DNA from: Acinetobacter genomosp. 15BJ
GTDB taxonomy: Bacteria > Pseudomonadota > Gammaproteobacteria > Pseudomonadales > Moraxellaceae
Direction: 5' to 3'
Assembly (NCBI RefSeq): GCF_000400715.1
Contig: NZ_KE007351.1
Location: 186,001-250,000, forward strand
Length of the DNA stretch: 64,000 nucleotides
Part shown: positions 31,897 through 42,100 of the stretch, one piece after another
Layout: each line of letters begins with the position of its first letter
Numbering within the stretch: position 1 is the stretch's first letter
The notes under the pieces: generated by a model
Told to the model about the DNA's origin: nothing
Database searches by the model: none
Seen by the model: the letters and a program-made list of their open reading frames with translations, nothing else
Program-made: the position numbers and the translations under genes

Positions 31897-32017
31897 GAAC
31901 AAATTCAGGAGCAAAGAAAAGGCGACATTCTAGCAGATTCATTATCATGAAGCTGAAAATATCGCCGAATTGTGCTGCATCTCAAGTGATTTTTAGCTTA
32001 ATAAATCCACTAAAGCA

Positions 32018-32893
32018 TTAAGCAGCTTGGCGTTGCACGAATTGACGGATCAGTTCAGCAATTTTTTCTGGCTGACTCAATACCGCCCAGTGATTGGCAT
32101 CGAGTTCAACATACTCAAATTTTTCTACCCATTTTGGCATTGATTCAGTAATGTACTCTGGGCTCACAAAAGCATCACGCTGTAACACGATCGCTTGTAC
32201 AGGGCATTGTGCATAGCGTTGACGTGGTTGAGTCAATGAAGGAATAAAGTTGGCACGATATAGGTTAATACCATATTTACCATCCGCCACAATATTGGCA
32301 TTCAATGGCAAATCTTTCTTCTTTTCCAAACCACTTAAGATCTTGCCCCATTTTTCAGGACTAAAGAATGTCCATACCGTTGGTGCAACTAAAGGTAAAT
32401 GGAAAGCACCGATATACCAAGATTTGGTCAGCATTTTTAATACATTGCTTGGTGCAGATTTAAATTTTTCACGCAAATACAAAGAAGCATGATCTAAACA
32501 AGGACCTGAAATCGTCGTATAAGACAATAAGCGACCTTTTAATTTTGGTTCAGTCGCAGATTCCCAAGACTGTAATGAGCCCCAATCATGTGCTGCCATG
32601 TGGAAATTACGGTTAGGTAGAACTTGATCCACCACTTCTTGCAAGTCTAATGATAAACGCGGCAAACGGTAATCTTTAATACGCTTAGGAATCGAAGATA
32701 GACCTGCACCACGCACATCATAAGTCACCACGTAATAATCATTGACCAGTTTTTCAATGATCGGCTCCCAAACTTCCTGATTATCTGGATAACCATGCAC
32801 TAAAACCAAAGGCGTTTTTTTCTCATCTCCCCATGTTTTGACACATAGAGTTTGCTGATCCGATGTCGTGATTGTTTTGACTTGTGCTTGCAT
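32018..32893 (-). CDS. Alpha/beta hydrolase, epoxide-hydrolase-like
   Basis: 291 residues of the alpha/beta-hydrolase fold. The oxyanion motif HGYPD lies at 33-37. The nucleophile elbow reads AHDWGS with D103, an Asp as in epoxide hydrolases rather than Ser. The cap domain lies at about 130-210. The catalytic His is in ANHWAVLSQPE (about 267), and the acid is probably in the QRDAFVSPEY region (about 240). The Asp nucleophile favours epoxide hydrolase or haloalkane-dehalogenase-type chemistry; no halide-binding Trp pair is obvious. It is divergent from a hot-dog-fold gene. Substrate unknown. Confidence 0.82.
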   Translation of the reverse strand: MQAQVKTITTSDQQTLCVKTWGDEKKTPLVLVHGYPDNQEVWEPIIEKLVNDYYVVTYDVRGAGLSSIPKRIKDYRLPRLSLDLQEVVDQVLPNRNFHMAAHDWGSLQSWESATEPKLKGRLLSYTTISGPCLDHASLYLREKFKSAPSNVLKMLTKSWYIGAFHLPLVAPTVWTFFSPEKWGKILSGLEKKKDLPLNANIVADGKYGINLYRANFIPSLTQPRQRYAQCPVQAIVLQRDAFVSPEYITESMPKWVEKFEYVELDANHWAVLSQPEKIAELIRQFVQRQAA

Positions 32894-33006
32894 AATTTTT
32901 TCCCATTTTGTTTTCTATCGGCTGTTCATAAAACAGCCATTGCCAGCGATGCAATAAAAATGATACTTATGGAGTATGAATAGAGTTGCAAGAAAAAAAA
33001 TTGACC

Positions 33007-33492
33007 ATGAAAGACTTTTTCAAAAAAATTCGAACCATTCCCGCGATATCCAAATTTATGCTCAATCATTACTCACCTTATCGCGGTGCAGGTATTGAGA
33101 TTGAAACCATTGATCTGGATGATTATTACATTCGCGTCAAAATGCCACTGACCCGACGTAATCGCAATATTGTAGGGACACATTTTGGCGGTAGTCTTTA
33201 TTCAATGGTCGACCCTTTTTATATGCTGATTTTGATTCATCATTTAGGTCATAAATATATTGTCTGGGATAAAAGTGCCACCATTAATTTTCTATCACCA
33301 GGCCGAAATACGGTCTATGCTGAGATTCAACTGAGTCGCGATGAAATCACTGAAATCAAAAAACTGGCAGAGAATCATGAGCCCGTTTTACGTCATTACA
33401 CCCTAAATATTGTAGATGATGCAGGAACACGCATCGCAGAAGTCGAAAAAGTTCTTTATATCCGTCGTAAAAAACCCAAAGCCAGTGCTTAG
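33007..33492 (+). CDS. DUF4442 hot-dog fold protein
   Basis: About 161 residues of the DUF4442/PaaI-like thioesterase superfamily. The hot-dog pattern is visible with NIVGTHFGGSLYSMVDPFYMLIL (about 53-75) and SATINFLSPGRNTVYAEIQLS (about 90-112). Family members are predicted acyl-CoA-binding proteins or thioesterases; activity is unproven. The ATG at 33007 starts MKDFFKKIRT; an in-frame TTG at 32986 with GGAG 11 bases upstream is an alternative. It is divergent from the alpha/beta hydrolase and ends at a strong terminator. Confidence 0.78.
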   Translation: MKDFFKKIRTIPAISKFMLNHYSPYRGAGIEIETIDLDDYYIRVKMPLTRRNRNIVGTHFGGSLYSMVDPFYMLILIHHLGHKYIVWDKSATINFLSPGRNTVYAEIQLSRDEITEIKKLAENHEPVLRHYTLNIVDDAGTRIAEVEKVLYIRRKKPKASA

Positions 33493-33504
33493 CTTCATTC
33501 AGAT

Positions 33505-33536
33505 AAAAATGCCTGCAATCGTTTGCAGGCATTTTT
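33505..33536. terminator. Bidirectional terminator
   Basis: Perfect 14-bp stem AAAAATGCCTGCAA (33505-33518) / TTGCAGGCATTTTT (33523-33536), loop TCGT. It serves the DUF4442 gene on the plus strand and the glycine-zipper gene on the minus strand. Confidence 0.95.
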
Positions 33537-33554
33537 GAATCTGATGAGCAGAAA

Positions 33555-33914
33555 TTATCTCTTTTTCTCTTGGATTGCGGCACCAGCACCACCACCGATT
33601 GCACCACCGATTGCAGCGCCTGAGTCACCACCAAAGATTGCTTTACCAACGACAGAACCGATACCAGCACCAATCGCGCTACTGGTGGTAGAGCTGCTAT
33701 TCGCGCCTTTCGCATTGGCACCTACACCTGCACCCGCAGCTGCACCAACACCCGCACCTAATCCGCCACCGACATGGTTACCTAGACCGCCACCTACAGC
33801 ACCGCCAAGGGCTGCTGTACCAATACGCTGGTCAGAGGCACTCATATTTTGACAGCCCGTGAACATTACCGCCGATAAAACTAAAGTTGAAACTAAACCA
33901 ATTGTTTTTTTCAT
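33555..33914 (-). CDS. Glycine-zipper lipoprotein 1
   Basis: 119 residues. The N-terminus MKKTIGLVSTLVLSAVMFTGCQNMS is a lipoprotein signal with the lipidated Cys in FTGC (about residue 21). The mature part is two Gly/Ala-rich glycine-zipper stretches (about 32-65 and 79-113) separated by a Ser/Thr spacer, typical of two-transmembrane glycine-zipper outer-membrane proteins. The start is the ATG at 33914; upstream in-frame codons lack a lipoprotein signal. It is a close paralogue of the next gene, in tandem. Function unknown; such proteins are linked to envelope stability. Confidence 0.82.
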   Translation of the reverse strand: MKKTIGLVSTLVLSAVMFTGCQNMSASDQRIGTAALGGAVGGGLGNHVGGGLGAGVGAAAGAGVGANAKGANSSSTTSSAIGAGIGSVVGKAIFGGDSGAAIGGAIGGGAGAAIQEKKR

Positions 33915-34301
33915 GACTATACTCACTTCTATACGTTCTATTGAAAAGCATAATCTTCTTTTATGGGAAATTTGATCACATTGTGTTATCGCTATGTCCC
34001 AATCGATTGATATTTTGTAAAGGTAGATTGTTGGCTCAAGCCAGCTAAAGCGGCTTATAAGTGGGGAAATACACAAAAGTAGAAATAATTTGGATACGCT
34101 GAATTAAAAATTTGGTGTATTCAGAATGCTTAAAACAAATAGCAAACAGGCTAGATAAATAATCAGTATTTCATCTTAAAGCTCTCTCAGCAATCTTAGT
34201 TTCATCACTGAGAGAGGCTCTTTTAAAATGACAGGGATAGAAATAACCTAATTTAAATCGTTAAATCAGCACCACCGTCATCAGCAAGTTTAAGCTCAGG
34301 C
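33915..34301. other. Gap between the two glycine-zipper genes with a long inverted repeat
   Basis: No gene is supported in about 390 bases. Near its right side a perfect 9-bp inverted repeat, CTCTCTCAG (34182-34190) / CTGAGAGAG (34208-34216), has a 17-base loop and is followed by CTCTTTTAAAA on the plus strand. It lies downstream of the second glycine-zipper gene and may end its transcript, although the minus-strand T-run is weak. The left part holds the leader and promoter of the first gene. Confidence 0.45.
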
Positions 34302-34667
34302 TTAGTACTTACCTTTTTTCTCACCATAAGCAGATCCAGCACTACCACCAAGTGCGCCACCTACCGCAGCACCAGAGTCGCCACCCAATACTGCACCACC
34401 AATCACCGCACCTAAGCCAGCACCGATCGCACTGTTTCTGGTATTTTTACTATTTGAGCCTTTTGCATTCGTAGCAACACCTGCGCCAATCGCAGCACCA
34501 AGACCAGCACCCAAATTACCACCAACGTGCTTACCTACCGCACCGCCTGCACCGCCACCAATTGCAGCAGAACCAATACGTTTGCTTTCTGGACTTGCAT
34601 TCTGGCAACCCACAAATAGCGTGCTTGACATTAAAGCGACACCCGCAACCATCATCATTTTTTTCAT
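34302..34667 (-). CDS. Glycine-zipper lipoprotein 2
   Basis: 121 residues, paralogous to the neighbouring lipoprotein: both have a lipobox (here LFVGCQNAS, Cys at about 20), the block SKRIGSAAIGGGAGGAVGKHVGG, a Ser/Asn-Lys spacer, and GGDSGAAVGGALGG before a Lys-rich C-terminus. AGGAG lies 8 bases before the ATG at 34667, which decides the start. The tandem copies lie in the same direction with a long gap and a terminator-like hairpin between them, so they are probably expressed separately. Confidence 0.82.
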   Translation of the reverse strand: MKKMMMVAGVALMSSTLFVGCQNASPESKRIGSAAIGGGAGGAVGKHVGGNLGAGLGAAIGAGVATNAKGSNSKNTRNSAIGAGLGAVIGGAVLGGDSGAAVGGALGGSAGSAYGEKKGKY

Positions 34668-34790
34668 TCGTACTACTCCTCTCTCAGATGTGCATAGGAT
34701 AGTATTGTTTAATGAACTGTTTACTTTGATTAAGTAATCAAATACTGATGCTGTAATGTGTTTTTGTAACAACTGCTTTATTTTTCCACA

Positions 34791-34818
34791 AAAAAAGGCA
34801 CCCGAAGGTGCCTTTTTA
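34791..34818 (-). terminator. Terminator of the rpoBC operon
   Basis: Perfect 11-bp stem AAAAAGGCACC (34793-34803) / GGTGCCTTTTT (34808-34818) with the stable tetraloop CGAA on the plus strand (UUCG on the transcript). A T-run follows on the minus strand. Confidence 0.95.
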
Positions 34819-34830
34819 ATGCGTTAAGAC

Positions 34831-37800
34831 TTAGAACTGGTCTGAGTTCAACGCTTGACTAAATGCTTGATCAACTTCACTAAAATCGTTATGAAGTTCA
34901 AATTCAGCAGCTTCTGATTCTTGACGACGACGCTCTAAGTGATACGCAAGACCTGTACCCGCCGGGATCAAACGACCCACAACAACGTTTTCTTTCAAGC
35001 CACGTAAATCATCTTCTTTACCTGTTACAGCAGCTTCAGTTAACACACGTGTTGTTTCCTGGAACGATGCAGCAGAAATGAACGAGTCTGTAGAAAGCGA
35101 TGCTTTGGTAATACCCATAAGCAGACGTTCAAACTTCGCAGGGAACTTGTTCTGAGCCAAGACAGCTTGGTTCTCTTGAACAACGCGGATGTAATCCACT
35201 TGCTCACCCTTGATGAAGCTTGTATCGCCGCCATCAGTGATATCAACTTTACGCAACATTTGACGTACAACAACTTCAATATGCTTATCGTTGATTTTTA
35301 CACCTTGGAGACGGTAAACGTCTTGAACTTCATTCACGATGTAGTTCGTTAACGCAACTTCGCCTTTCAAACGTAAGATGTCATGTGGGTTTTGTGGACC
35401 ATCAGAAATAGTCTCACCACGGTTCACATGCTCACCTTCGAACACGTTGATCGTACGCCATTTTGGAATTAACTCTTCATAAATCTCAGAGCCATCATCC
35501 GGACTGATCACTAAACGGTTCTTACCTTTGGTCTCTTTACCGAAGCTCACAATACCAGACACTTCTGCCAAGATTGCATGTTCTTTCGGCTTACGCGCTT
35601 CGAACAAGTCAGCTACGCGTGGAAGACCACCGGTAATATCACGAGTACGTGAAGATTCTTGTGGTACACGACCAAGTACATCACCTACACCAATCGTTGC
35701 GCCATCGCGAACGGTTACGATCGTGTTTTGTGGTAAGAAGTAGAACTGTTCGCCGCCATCTGTTGTATCCAACACAATTGCAGGACGTAAATCTTTACCA
35801 GAAGCAGGACGAGCTGTTACAGGTAAAATTTCAACAGTGGTCATACCTGTTGCATCATCTGTCTTAGAAGTAGCAGTTACACCATCAGCGATTTGGCTGA
35901 AACGCGCTTTACCCGCAACTTCGGTAACAAGTGGATGTGTATGTGGATCCCAAGTCGCCACGATACCACCAGCTTCTACAGCTTCACCATCTTTCAACAA
36001 GATGCTTGCACCGTAAGGAAGTTTATAGCGCTCACGCTCACGACCTAAGTCATCCGCAATACCAATTTCACCTGAACGTGAAACTGACACCAAGTGACCT
36101 TTAGCATGTTGTACAGTTTTCACGTTGTGGAAACGTACAGTACCTTTGTTACGTACTTGAACACTGTTTGCAGCAGAAGTTCGGCTTGCAGCACCACCAA
36201 CGTGGAAGGTACGCATCGTTAACTGTGTACCAGGTTCACCAATTGACTGTGCAGCCATTACACCAACAGATTCACCTGGGTTTACCAAGTGACCACGTGC
36301 AAGGTCACGACCATAACAACGAGCACATACACCGAATGTAGATTCACATGCAATCACTGAACGTACTTTAACTTCATCGACACCCGCTTCTTCAAGCTGA
36401 GCAGCAATTTTCTCGTCAATTAACGTACCACGTGGAAGTACCACTTCATCATCAGATGCACGACGTACATCTTCAGCAGTTACACGACCCAATACGCGAT
36501 CGCGTAATGGTTCGATCACGTCACCACCTTGAATGAATGGTGTCATGACTAGGCCACCAGCTGTACCACAATCAGATTCAGTAATAACTAAATCTTGTGC
36601 TACATCTACCAGACGACGAGTCAAGTAACCAGAGTTCGCAGTTTTCAATGCGGTATCGGCCAAACCTTTACGCGCACCGTGTGTTGAGATGAAGTACTGA
36701 AGTACGGTCAAACCTTCACGGAAGTTTGCTTTAATAGGAGTCTCAATGATCGAGCCGTCCGGCTTCGCCATCAAACCACGCATACCAGCAAGCTGACGGA
36801 TCTGCGCCGCACTACCACGGGCACCTGAGTCAGACATCATATAGATTGAGTTAAATGATTTCTGCTTCTCGTCTTCACCTTGTTTGTTTTTCACAAGAGT
36901 ATAAGACAAGTTGTCCATCATCGCTTTCGCAACTTGGTCATTGGTACGCGCCCAAATATCGACCACTTTGTTATAGCGTTCACCCGCTGTTACGAAGCCT
37001 TGTTCAAACTGTTGTTCAATTTCACGAACTTCAGTTTCAGCTTTGTCGATAATGGTATGCTTATTTGGTGGAATAAGCATGTCTTCCATACCTACAGATA
37101 CACCTGAACGCGTCGCTTGACGGAAGCCCAAATACATCAATTGGTCAGCAAAGATAACCGTATCTTTCAAACCAAGCTTACGGTAGCAAGAGTTGATTAA
37201 CTTAGAGATGTTTTTCTTAGTCATCTCAAGGTTGATCGATTCAAAGCTTAAACCTTGTGGAACTACTTCCCACAATAAGCAACGACCTGGTGTTGTATCA
37301 ACAATAATGGTTTGCTTTTCGCGCTGACCATTTTCATCGATTACAGTTTGGTGTACACGTACTTTAACGCGTGCATGGATCGCAACTTTACCCGTCGCTA
37401 AGGCACGGTTAACTTCATGTGTATCCGCAAACACCATGCCTTCACCTTTGGCATTTACCGCATCACGTGTGATGTAGTAAAGACCCAAGACAACGTCCTG
37501 AGAAGGAACGATGATTGGCTCACCGTTTGCAGGTGACAAGATGTTGTTAGTTGACATCATCAACGCACGTGCTTCTAACTGTGCTTCAAGTGTCAATGGA
37601 ACGTGTACCGCCATTTGGTCACCATCGAAGTCGGCGTTAAACGCAGCACAGACGAGTGGGTGAAGACGGATCGCTTTACCTTCGATCAGAATAGGTTCAA
37701 ACGCTTGAAGACCTAAACGGTGAAGTGTTGGCGCACGGTTCAACATTACTGGATGTTGACGAATTACAGAGGCAAGAACGTCCCAAACTTCTGGTGTCTC

Positions 37801-39024
37801 ACGCTCAACCATTTTCTTCGCAGCTTTAATGGTTGTTGCTTGGCCTGAAGCTTGTAGTTTCGCGAAAATAAATGGCTTGAATAGTTCAAGTGCCATCTTC
37901 TTCGGAAGACCACATTGGTGAAGACGTAAAGTAGGACCAACGGTAATTACCGAACGACCAGAATAGTCAACACGCTTACCAAGTAAGTTTTGACGGAAAC
38001 GACCTTGTTTACCTTTGATCATATCTGCCAAAGATTTCAATGGACGTTTGTTCGAACCTGTAATCGCACGACCACGACGACCGTTATCAAGCAATGCATC
38101 TACAGACTCTTGTAACATACGTTTTTCGTTACGTACGATAATGTCTGGTGCAGCAAGGTCAAGAAGACGCTTCAAACGGTTGTTACGGTTAATCACACGA
38201 CGATATAAATCGTTCAAGTCAGAAGTCGCAAAACGACCACCTTCAAGTGGTACAAGCGGACGTAAGTCTGGTGGAAGTACTGGAAGTACATTCATTACCA
38301 TCCATTCTGGCTTGTTGTTCGAATCGTTAAAAGCTTCCATCAATTTTAAACGCTTAGACGATTTCTTAAGTTTCGTCTCAGACGTTGTTTGAGGAATTTC
38401 TTCACGTAAACGCGTAATCTCTGCTTCAAGATCGATATCTTTCAATAGATCTTGAATTGCTTCTGCACCCATTTTCGCAGCGAATTCATCACCGTGTTCT
38501 TCAAGTGCATTGTAGTATTCTTCGTCTGTTAAAAGTTGGTACTTTTCAAACGGAGTCATACCAGGATCTGTGACAACATAAGATTCGAAATACAATACAC
38601 GCTCGATATCACGTAATGTCATATCAAGTAATAAACCAATACGGCTCGGTAATGATTTCAAGAACCAGATGTGTGCAACTGGAGAAGCAAGCTCGATGTG
38701 ACCCATACGTTCACGACGAACTTTAGCAGTTGTTACTTCAACGCCACATTTTTCACAAATGACGCCTTTATATTTCATACGCTTGTATTTACCACACAAG
38801 CATTCGTAATCTTTTACTGGACCAAAGATTTTGGCACAGAACAAACCGTCACGTTCAGGTTTAAAAGTACGGTAGTTAATGGTTTCAGGCTTTTTAACTT
38901 CACCGTGAGACCATGACTTAATCATCTCTGGTGACGCAAGACCAATACGGATACGGTCAAATTCAATAGGTGCATGACCTTCTGAATCCGTTTTCTTACG
39001 CATGATATCGAGCAAGTCTTTCAA
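34831..39024 (-). CDS. rpoC: RNA polymerase subunit beta' RpoC
   Basis: Largest RNA polymerase subunit; it carries the catalytic Mg2+ site. The 1397 residues are full length. The N-terminal zinc finger CLCGKYKRMKYKGVICEKC (about 70-88) is followed by the active-site NADFDGDQMAVH (about 460), the bridge helix/trigger loop region GARKGLADTALKTANSGYLTRRL (about 780-802), and the second zinc cluster CESTFGVCARCYGRDLARG (about 890). It follows rpoB after a 143-base spacer that contains an unusual G/C-run repeat, and ends at a strong terminator. Confidence 0.99.
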   Translation of the reverse strand: MKDLLDIMRKKTDSEGHAPIEFDRIRIGLASPEMIKSWSHGEVKKPETINYRTFKPERDGLFCAKIFGPVKDYECLCGKYKRMKYKGVICEKCGVEVTTAKVRRERMGHIELASPVAHIWFLKSLPSRIGLLLDMTLRDIERVLYFESYVVTDPGMTPFEKYQLLTDEEYYNALEEHGDEFAAKMGAEAIQDLLKDIDLEAEITRLREEIPQTTSETKLKKSSKRLKLMEAFNDSNNKPEWMVMNVLPVLPPDLRPLVPLEGGRFATSDLNDLYRRVINRNNRLKRLLDLAAPDIIVRNEKRMLQESVDALLDNGRRGRAITGSNKRPLKSLADMIKGKQGRFRQNLLGKRVDYSGRSVITVGPTLRLHQCGLPKKMALELFKPFIFAKLQASGQATTIKAAKKMVERETPEVWDVLASVIRQHPVMLNRAPTLHRLGLQAFEPILIEGKAIRLHPLVCAAFNADFDGDQMAVHVPLTLEAQLEARALMMSTNNILSPANGEPIIVPSQDVVLGLYYITRDAVNAKGEGMVFADTHEVNRALATGKVAIHARVKVRVHQTVIDENGQREKQTIIVDTTPGRCLLWEVVPQGLSFESINLEMTKKNISKLINSCYRKLGLKDTVIFADQLMYLGFRQATRSGVSVGMEDMLIPPNKHTIIDKAETEVREIEQQFEQGFVTAGERYNKVVDIWARTNDQVAKAMMDNLSYTLVKNKQGEDEKQKSFNSIYMMSDSGARGSAAQIRQLAGMRGLMAKPDGSIIETPIKANFREGLTVLQYFISTHGARKGLADTALKTANSGYLTRRLVDVAQDLVITESDCGTAGGLVMTPFIQGGDVIEPLRDRVLGRVTAEDVRRASDDEVVLPRGTLIDEKIAAQLEEAGVDEVKVRSVIACESTFGVCARCYGRDLARGHLVNPGESVGVMAAQSIGEPGTQLTMRTFHVGGAASRTSAANSVQVRNKGTVRFHNVKTVQHAKGHLVSVSRSGEIGIADDLGRERERYKLPYGASILLKDGEAVEAGGIVATWDPHTHPLVTEVAGKARFSQIADGVTATSKTDDATGMTTVEILPVTARPASGKDLRPAIVLDTTDGGEQFYFLPQNTIVTVRDGATIGVGDVLGRVPQESSRTRDITGGLPRVADLFEARKPKEHAILAEVSGIVSFGKETKGKNRLVISPDDGSEIYEELIPKWRTINVFEGEHVNRGETISDGPQNPHDILRLKGEVALTNYIVNEVQDVYRLQGVKINDKHIEVVVRQMLRKVDITDGGDTSFIKGEQVDYIRVVQENQAVLAQNKFPAKFERLLMGITKASLSTDSFISAASFQETTRVLTEAAVTGKEDDLRGLKENVVVGRLIPAGTGLAYHLERRRQESEAAEFELHNDFSEVDQAFSQALNSDQF

Positions 39025-39097
39025 TTTTTTTCTCCGTGTGTCAGGGAGCTAAGCTCGCCCGACTGGGTCACAAATATTGTTTTTACTGAAATTTGGG

Positions 39098-39167
39098 AAT
39101 CTCGAATCCCCCTTTATAAAGGGGGACTTTCACCCCCCTTTTTCAAAGAGGGGGTGGGGGAGATTTT
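39098..39167. repeat. G/C-run inverted-repeat element between rpoB and rpoC
   Basis: A 20-bp perfect palindrome TCCCCCTTTA/TAAAGGGGGA (39107-39126) lies next to a second hairpin CACCCCC (39131-39137) / GGGGGTG (39150-39156). The whole is bracketed by AATCTC (39098-39103) and GAGATT (39160-39165). The structure looks like a dispersed repeat with terminal inverted repeats; similar C-run/G-run elements are common between Acinetobacter genes. Here it lies inside the rpoBC transcript. Confidence 0.65.
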
Positions 39168-42100
39168 TTAGTCACCATTTTTCAGTTCAATGTTGATACC
39201 TAAAGAACGGATCTCTTTGGTCAATACGTTGAACGATTCAGGCATACCCGGATCCATATAATGGTTACCATCTACAATGTTCTTATAGATGCGTGTACGA
39301 CCTTCGACGTCATCCGACTTCACAGTGAGCATTTCTTGGAGTGTATATGCTGCACCGTATGCTTCAAGTGCCCATACTTCCATCTCACCGAAACGCTGAC
39401 CACCGAATTGTGCTTTACCACCAAGCGGCTGTTGAGTCACAAGTGAGTAAGAGCCTGTTGAACGCGCATGCATCTTGTCATCAACCAAGTGGTTCAATTT
39501 GAGCATGTACATGTAACCTACAGTTACAGGACGATCAAACTGCTCACCTGTACGTCCGTCAAACAATACCGTTTGACCTGTACGTGAGATGTCTGCTAAT
39601 TCAAGTAAGTCTTTGATCTGGCTTTCTTCAGCACCATCAAATACAGGTGTTGCTAATGGAACACCGGCACGTAAGTTACCTGAAAGCGCCAAGATTTCGG
39701 CATCAGTTAAGCTATCAAGCTCTTCTTGCTCACCACCGACCTTGTTATAAATCTTGTCTAAGAAATCACGTAGTTCTAACACTGTACGTTGTTCTTTCAA
39801 CATTTTTTCAAGTTTATCGCCAAGACCTTTGGCCGCCATACCTAAGTGAGTCTCAAGAATCTGACCCACGTTCATACGTGACGGTACACCCAATGGGTTC
39901 AATACGATATCGACTGGTACACCATTTGCATCGTGCGGCATGTCTTCAACAGGCAAGATGTTTGATACAACACCTTTGTTACCGTGACGACCCGCCATCT
40001 TATCACCAGGCTGGATACGACGTTTAACCGCAAGGTAAACCTTAACAACTTTCAATACGCCAGTGGTTAATTCATCACCTGTAGAAAGTTTACGCTTCTT
40101 CTCTGCAAACTTCTCATCAATTTCATAGCTCTTCTCTTTCAAGAACACTTGAATTTGAGTTAGACGCTCTGCAATTGCTTCATCAGTCGGTTGGATTTCA
40201 AGTAAATCAACAAGCTCTAAACCAGACAATACATCTTCAGCAAGTTTATCACCGCGTTTAGTTGAACCGCCACCGTTAGACTCTTGACCTTTCAACAAAC
40301 GAACAATACGTTCACGTGCTGCTTCTTCGAAGATTTTGTATTCTTCTTTCAAGTCTTTACGGTATGCATCAAGCTGAGCTTTCTCAATTGCTTGAGCACG
40401 TTCATCTTTTTCCAAACCATCACGTGTGAAGACTTGAACGTCAATCACAGTACCTTTAGTGCCAGATGGAACGCGTAAAGAAGAGTCTTTAACGTCAGCT
40501 GCTTTTTCACCAAAGATTGCGCGAAGTAGTTTTTCTTCTGGTGTTAACTGAGTTTCACCTTTAGGCGTTACCTTACCAACAAGGATGTCACCTGCAGTTA
40601 CTTCAGCACCGATATAAACGATACCAGACTCATCCAACTTAGATAGTGCAGCTTCACCAACGTTAGGAATATCGGCAGTAATTTCTTCTGCACCTAACTT
40701 GGTATCACGTGCCACACATGACAATTCTTGAATGTGAATCGAAGTTAAACGGTCTTCTTGAAGTACACGCTCAGAAAGTAAGATCGAGTCTTCATAGTTA
40801 TAACCGTTCCATGTCATGAACGCGACGCGCATGTTTTGACCAAGCGCAAGTTCACCCATATCAGTCGATGGACCATCAGCCAAGATATCGCCACGAGCAA
40901 CTTTGTCACCCAAGTTTACGATAACGTTTTGGTTGATACATGTATTTTGGTTTGAACGTGTGTATTTGATCAGATTGTAGATATCTACACCCGCTTCACC
41001 CGCGATCATTTCATCTTCGTTTACACGAATCACGATACGAGATGCATCTACATATTCAATCGCACCACCACGGTCTGCAATCACACACACACCAGAGTCA
41101 CGTGCTACGTTTGCTTCCATACCTGTACCAACAAGCGGCTTGTCAGCACGTAACGTAGGAACAGCCTGACGTTGCATGTTCGAACCCATCAATGCACGGT
41201 TCGCATCATCGTGTTCAAGGAATGGAATCAATGATGCTGCAACAGAAACAACCTGCTGTGCAGAAACGTCCATATGTGTTACGCGCTCAGGCGACATACG
41301 TACGAATTCACCTTGATGACGTACAGAAACCATTTCTTCAGTCAGGTTGCCATCTTTATCCACTGCAGAATCGGCCTGTGCAATGACAGTCCCTACTTCT
41401 TCAATTGCAGATAAATATTCAACATCATCAGTTACACGGCCATCAACAACTTTACGGTAAGGTGTTTCCAAGAAACCGAAATCGTTTGCTTTTGCATAAA
41501 CAGAAAGCGAGTTGATCAAACCAATGTTTGGACCTTCAGGCGTTTCAATTGGACAAACACGACCATAGTGAGTTTGATGTACGTCACGTACTTCAAAGCC
41601 CGCACGTTCACGTGTCAAACCACCTGGACCAAGCGCAGATACACGACGTTTGTGTGTAATCTCAGACAATGGGTTGTTTTGGTCCATGAACTGAGACAAC
41701 TGGCTTGAACCAAAGAATTCTTTGATTGCAGCAGCGACTGGTTTTGCGTTGATCAAATCTTGCGGAGACAAGTTATCTGTTTCTGCTTGGCTTAAACGCT
41801 CTTTAACAGCACGTTCAACACGGACTAAACCAACACGGAATTGGTTTTCTGTCATTTCACCAACAGAACGTACACGACGGTTACCCAAGTGATCGATATC
41901 ATCGACTTCACCTTTACCGTTACGGATTTCAACCAATGTACGCAGTACATCAATGATATCTTCGTGCGATAAAATACCTTCAACTTCACGCGACTTCTGA
42001 TCCGTACCCACTTCGTAAGGACGACCCAAACGACGGTTGAACTTCATACGACCAACTGGAGAAAGGTCATAACGCTCAGAAGAGAAGAACAAGTTGTTGA

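Noticed and set aside
39098..39167. Intrinsic terminator between rpoB and rpoC
   Set aside because: The hairpins are strong but lack a following T-run on the minus strand, and a full stop here would abolish rpoC expression.
41600..41720. Rifampicin-resistance change in RpoB
   Set aside because: Positions equivalent to D516, H526 and S531 are wild type; the Gln at the Pro552 position lies outside the resistance clusters and is probably normal for the genus.
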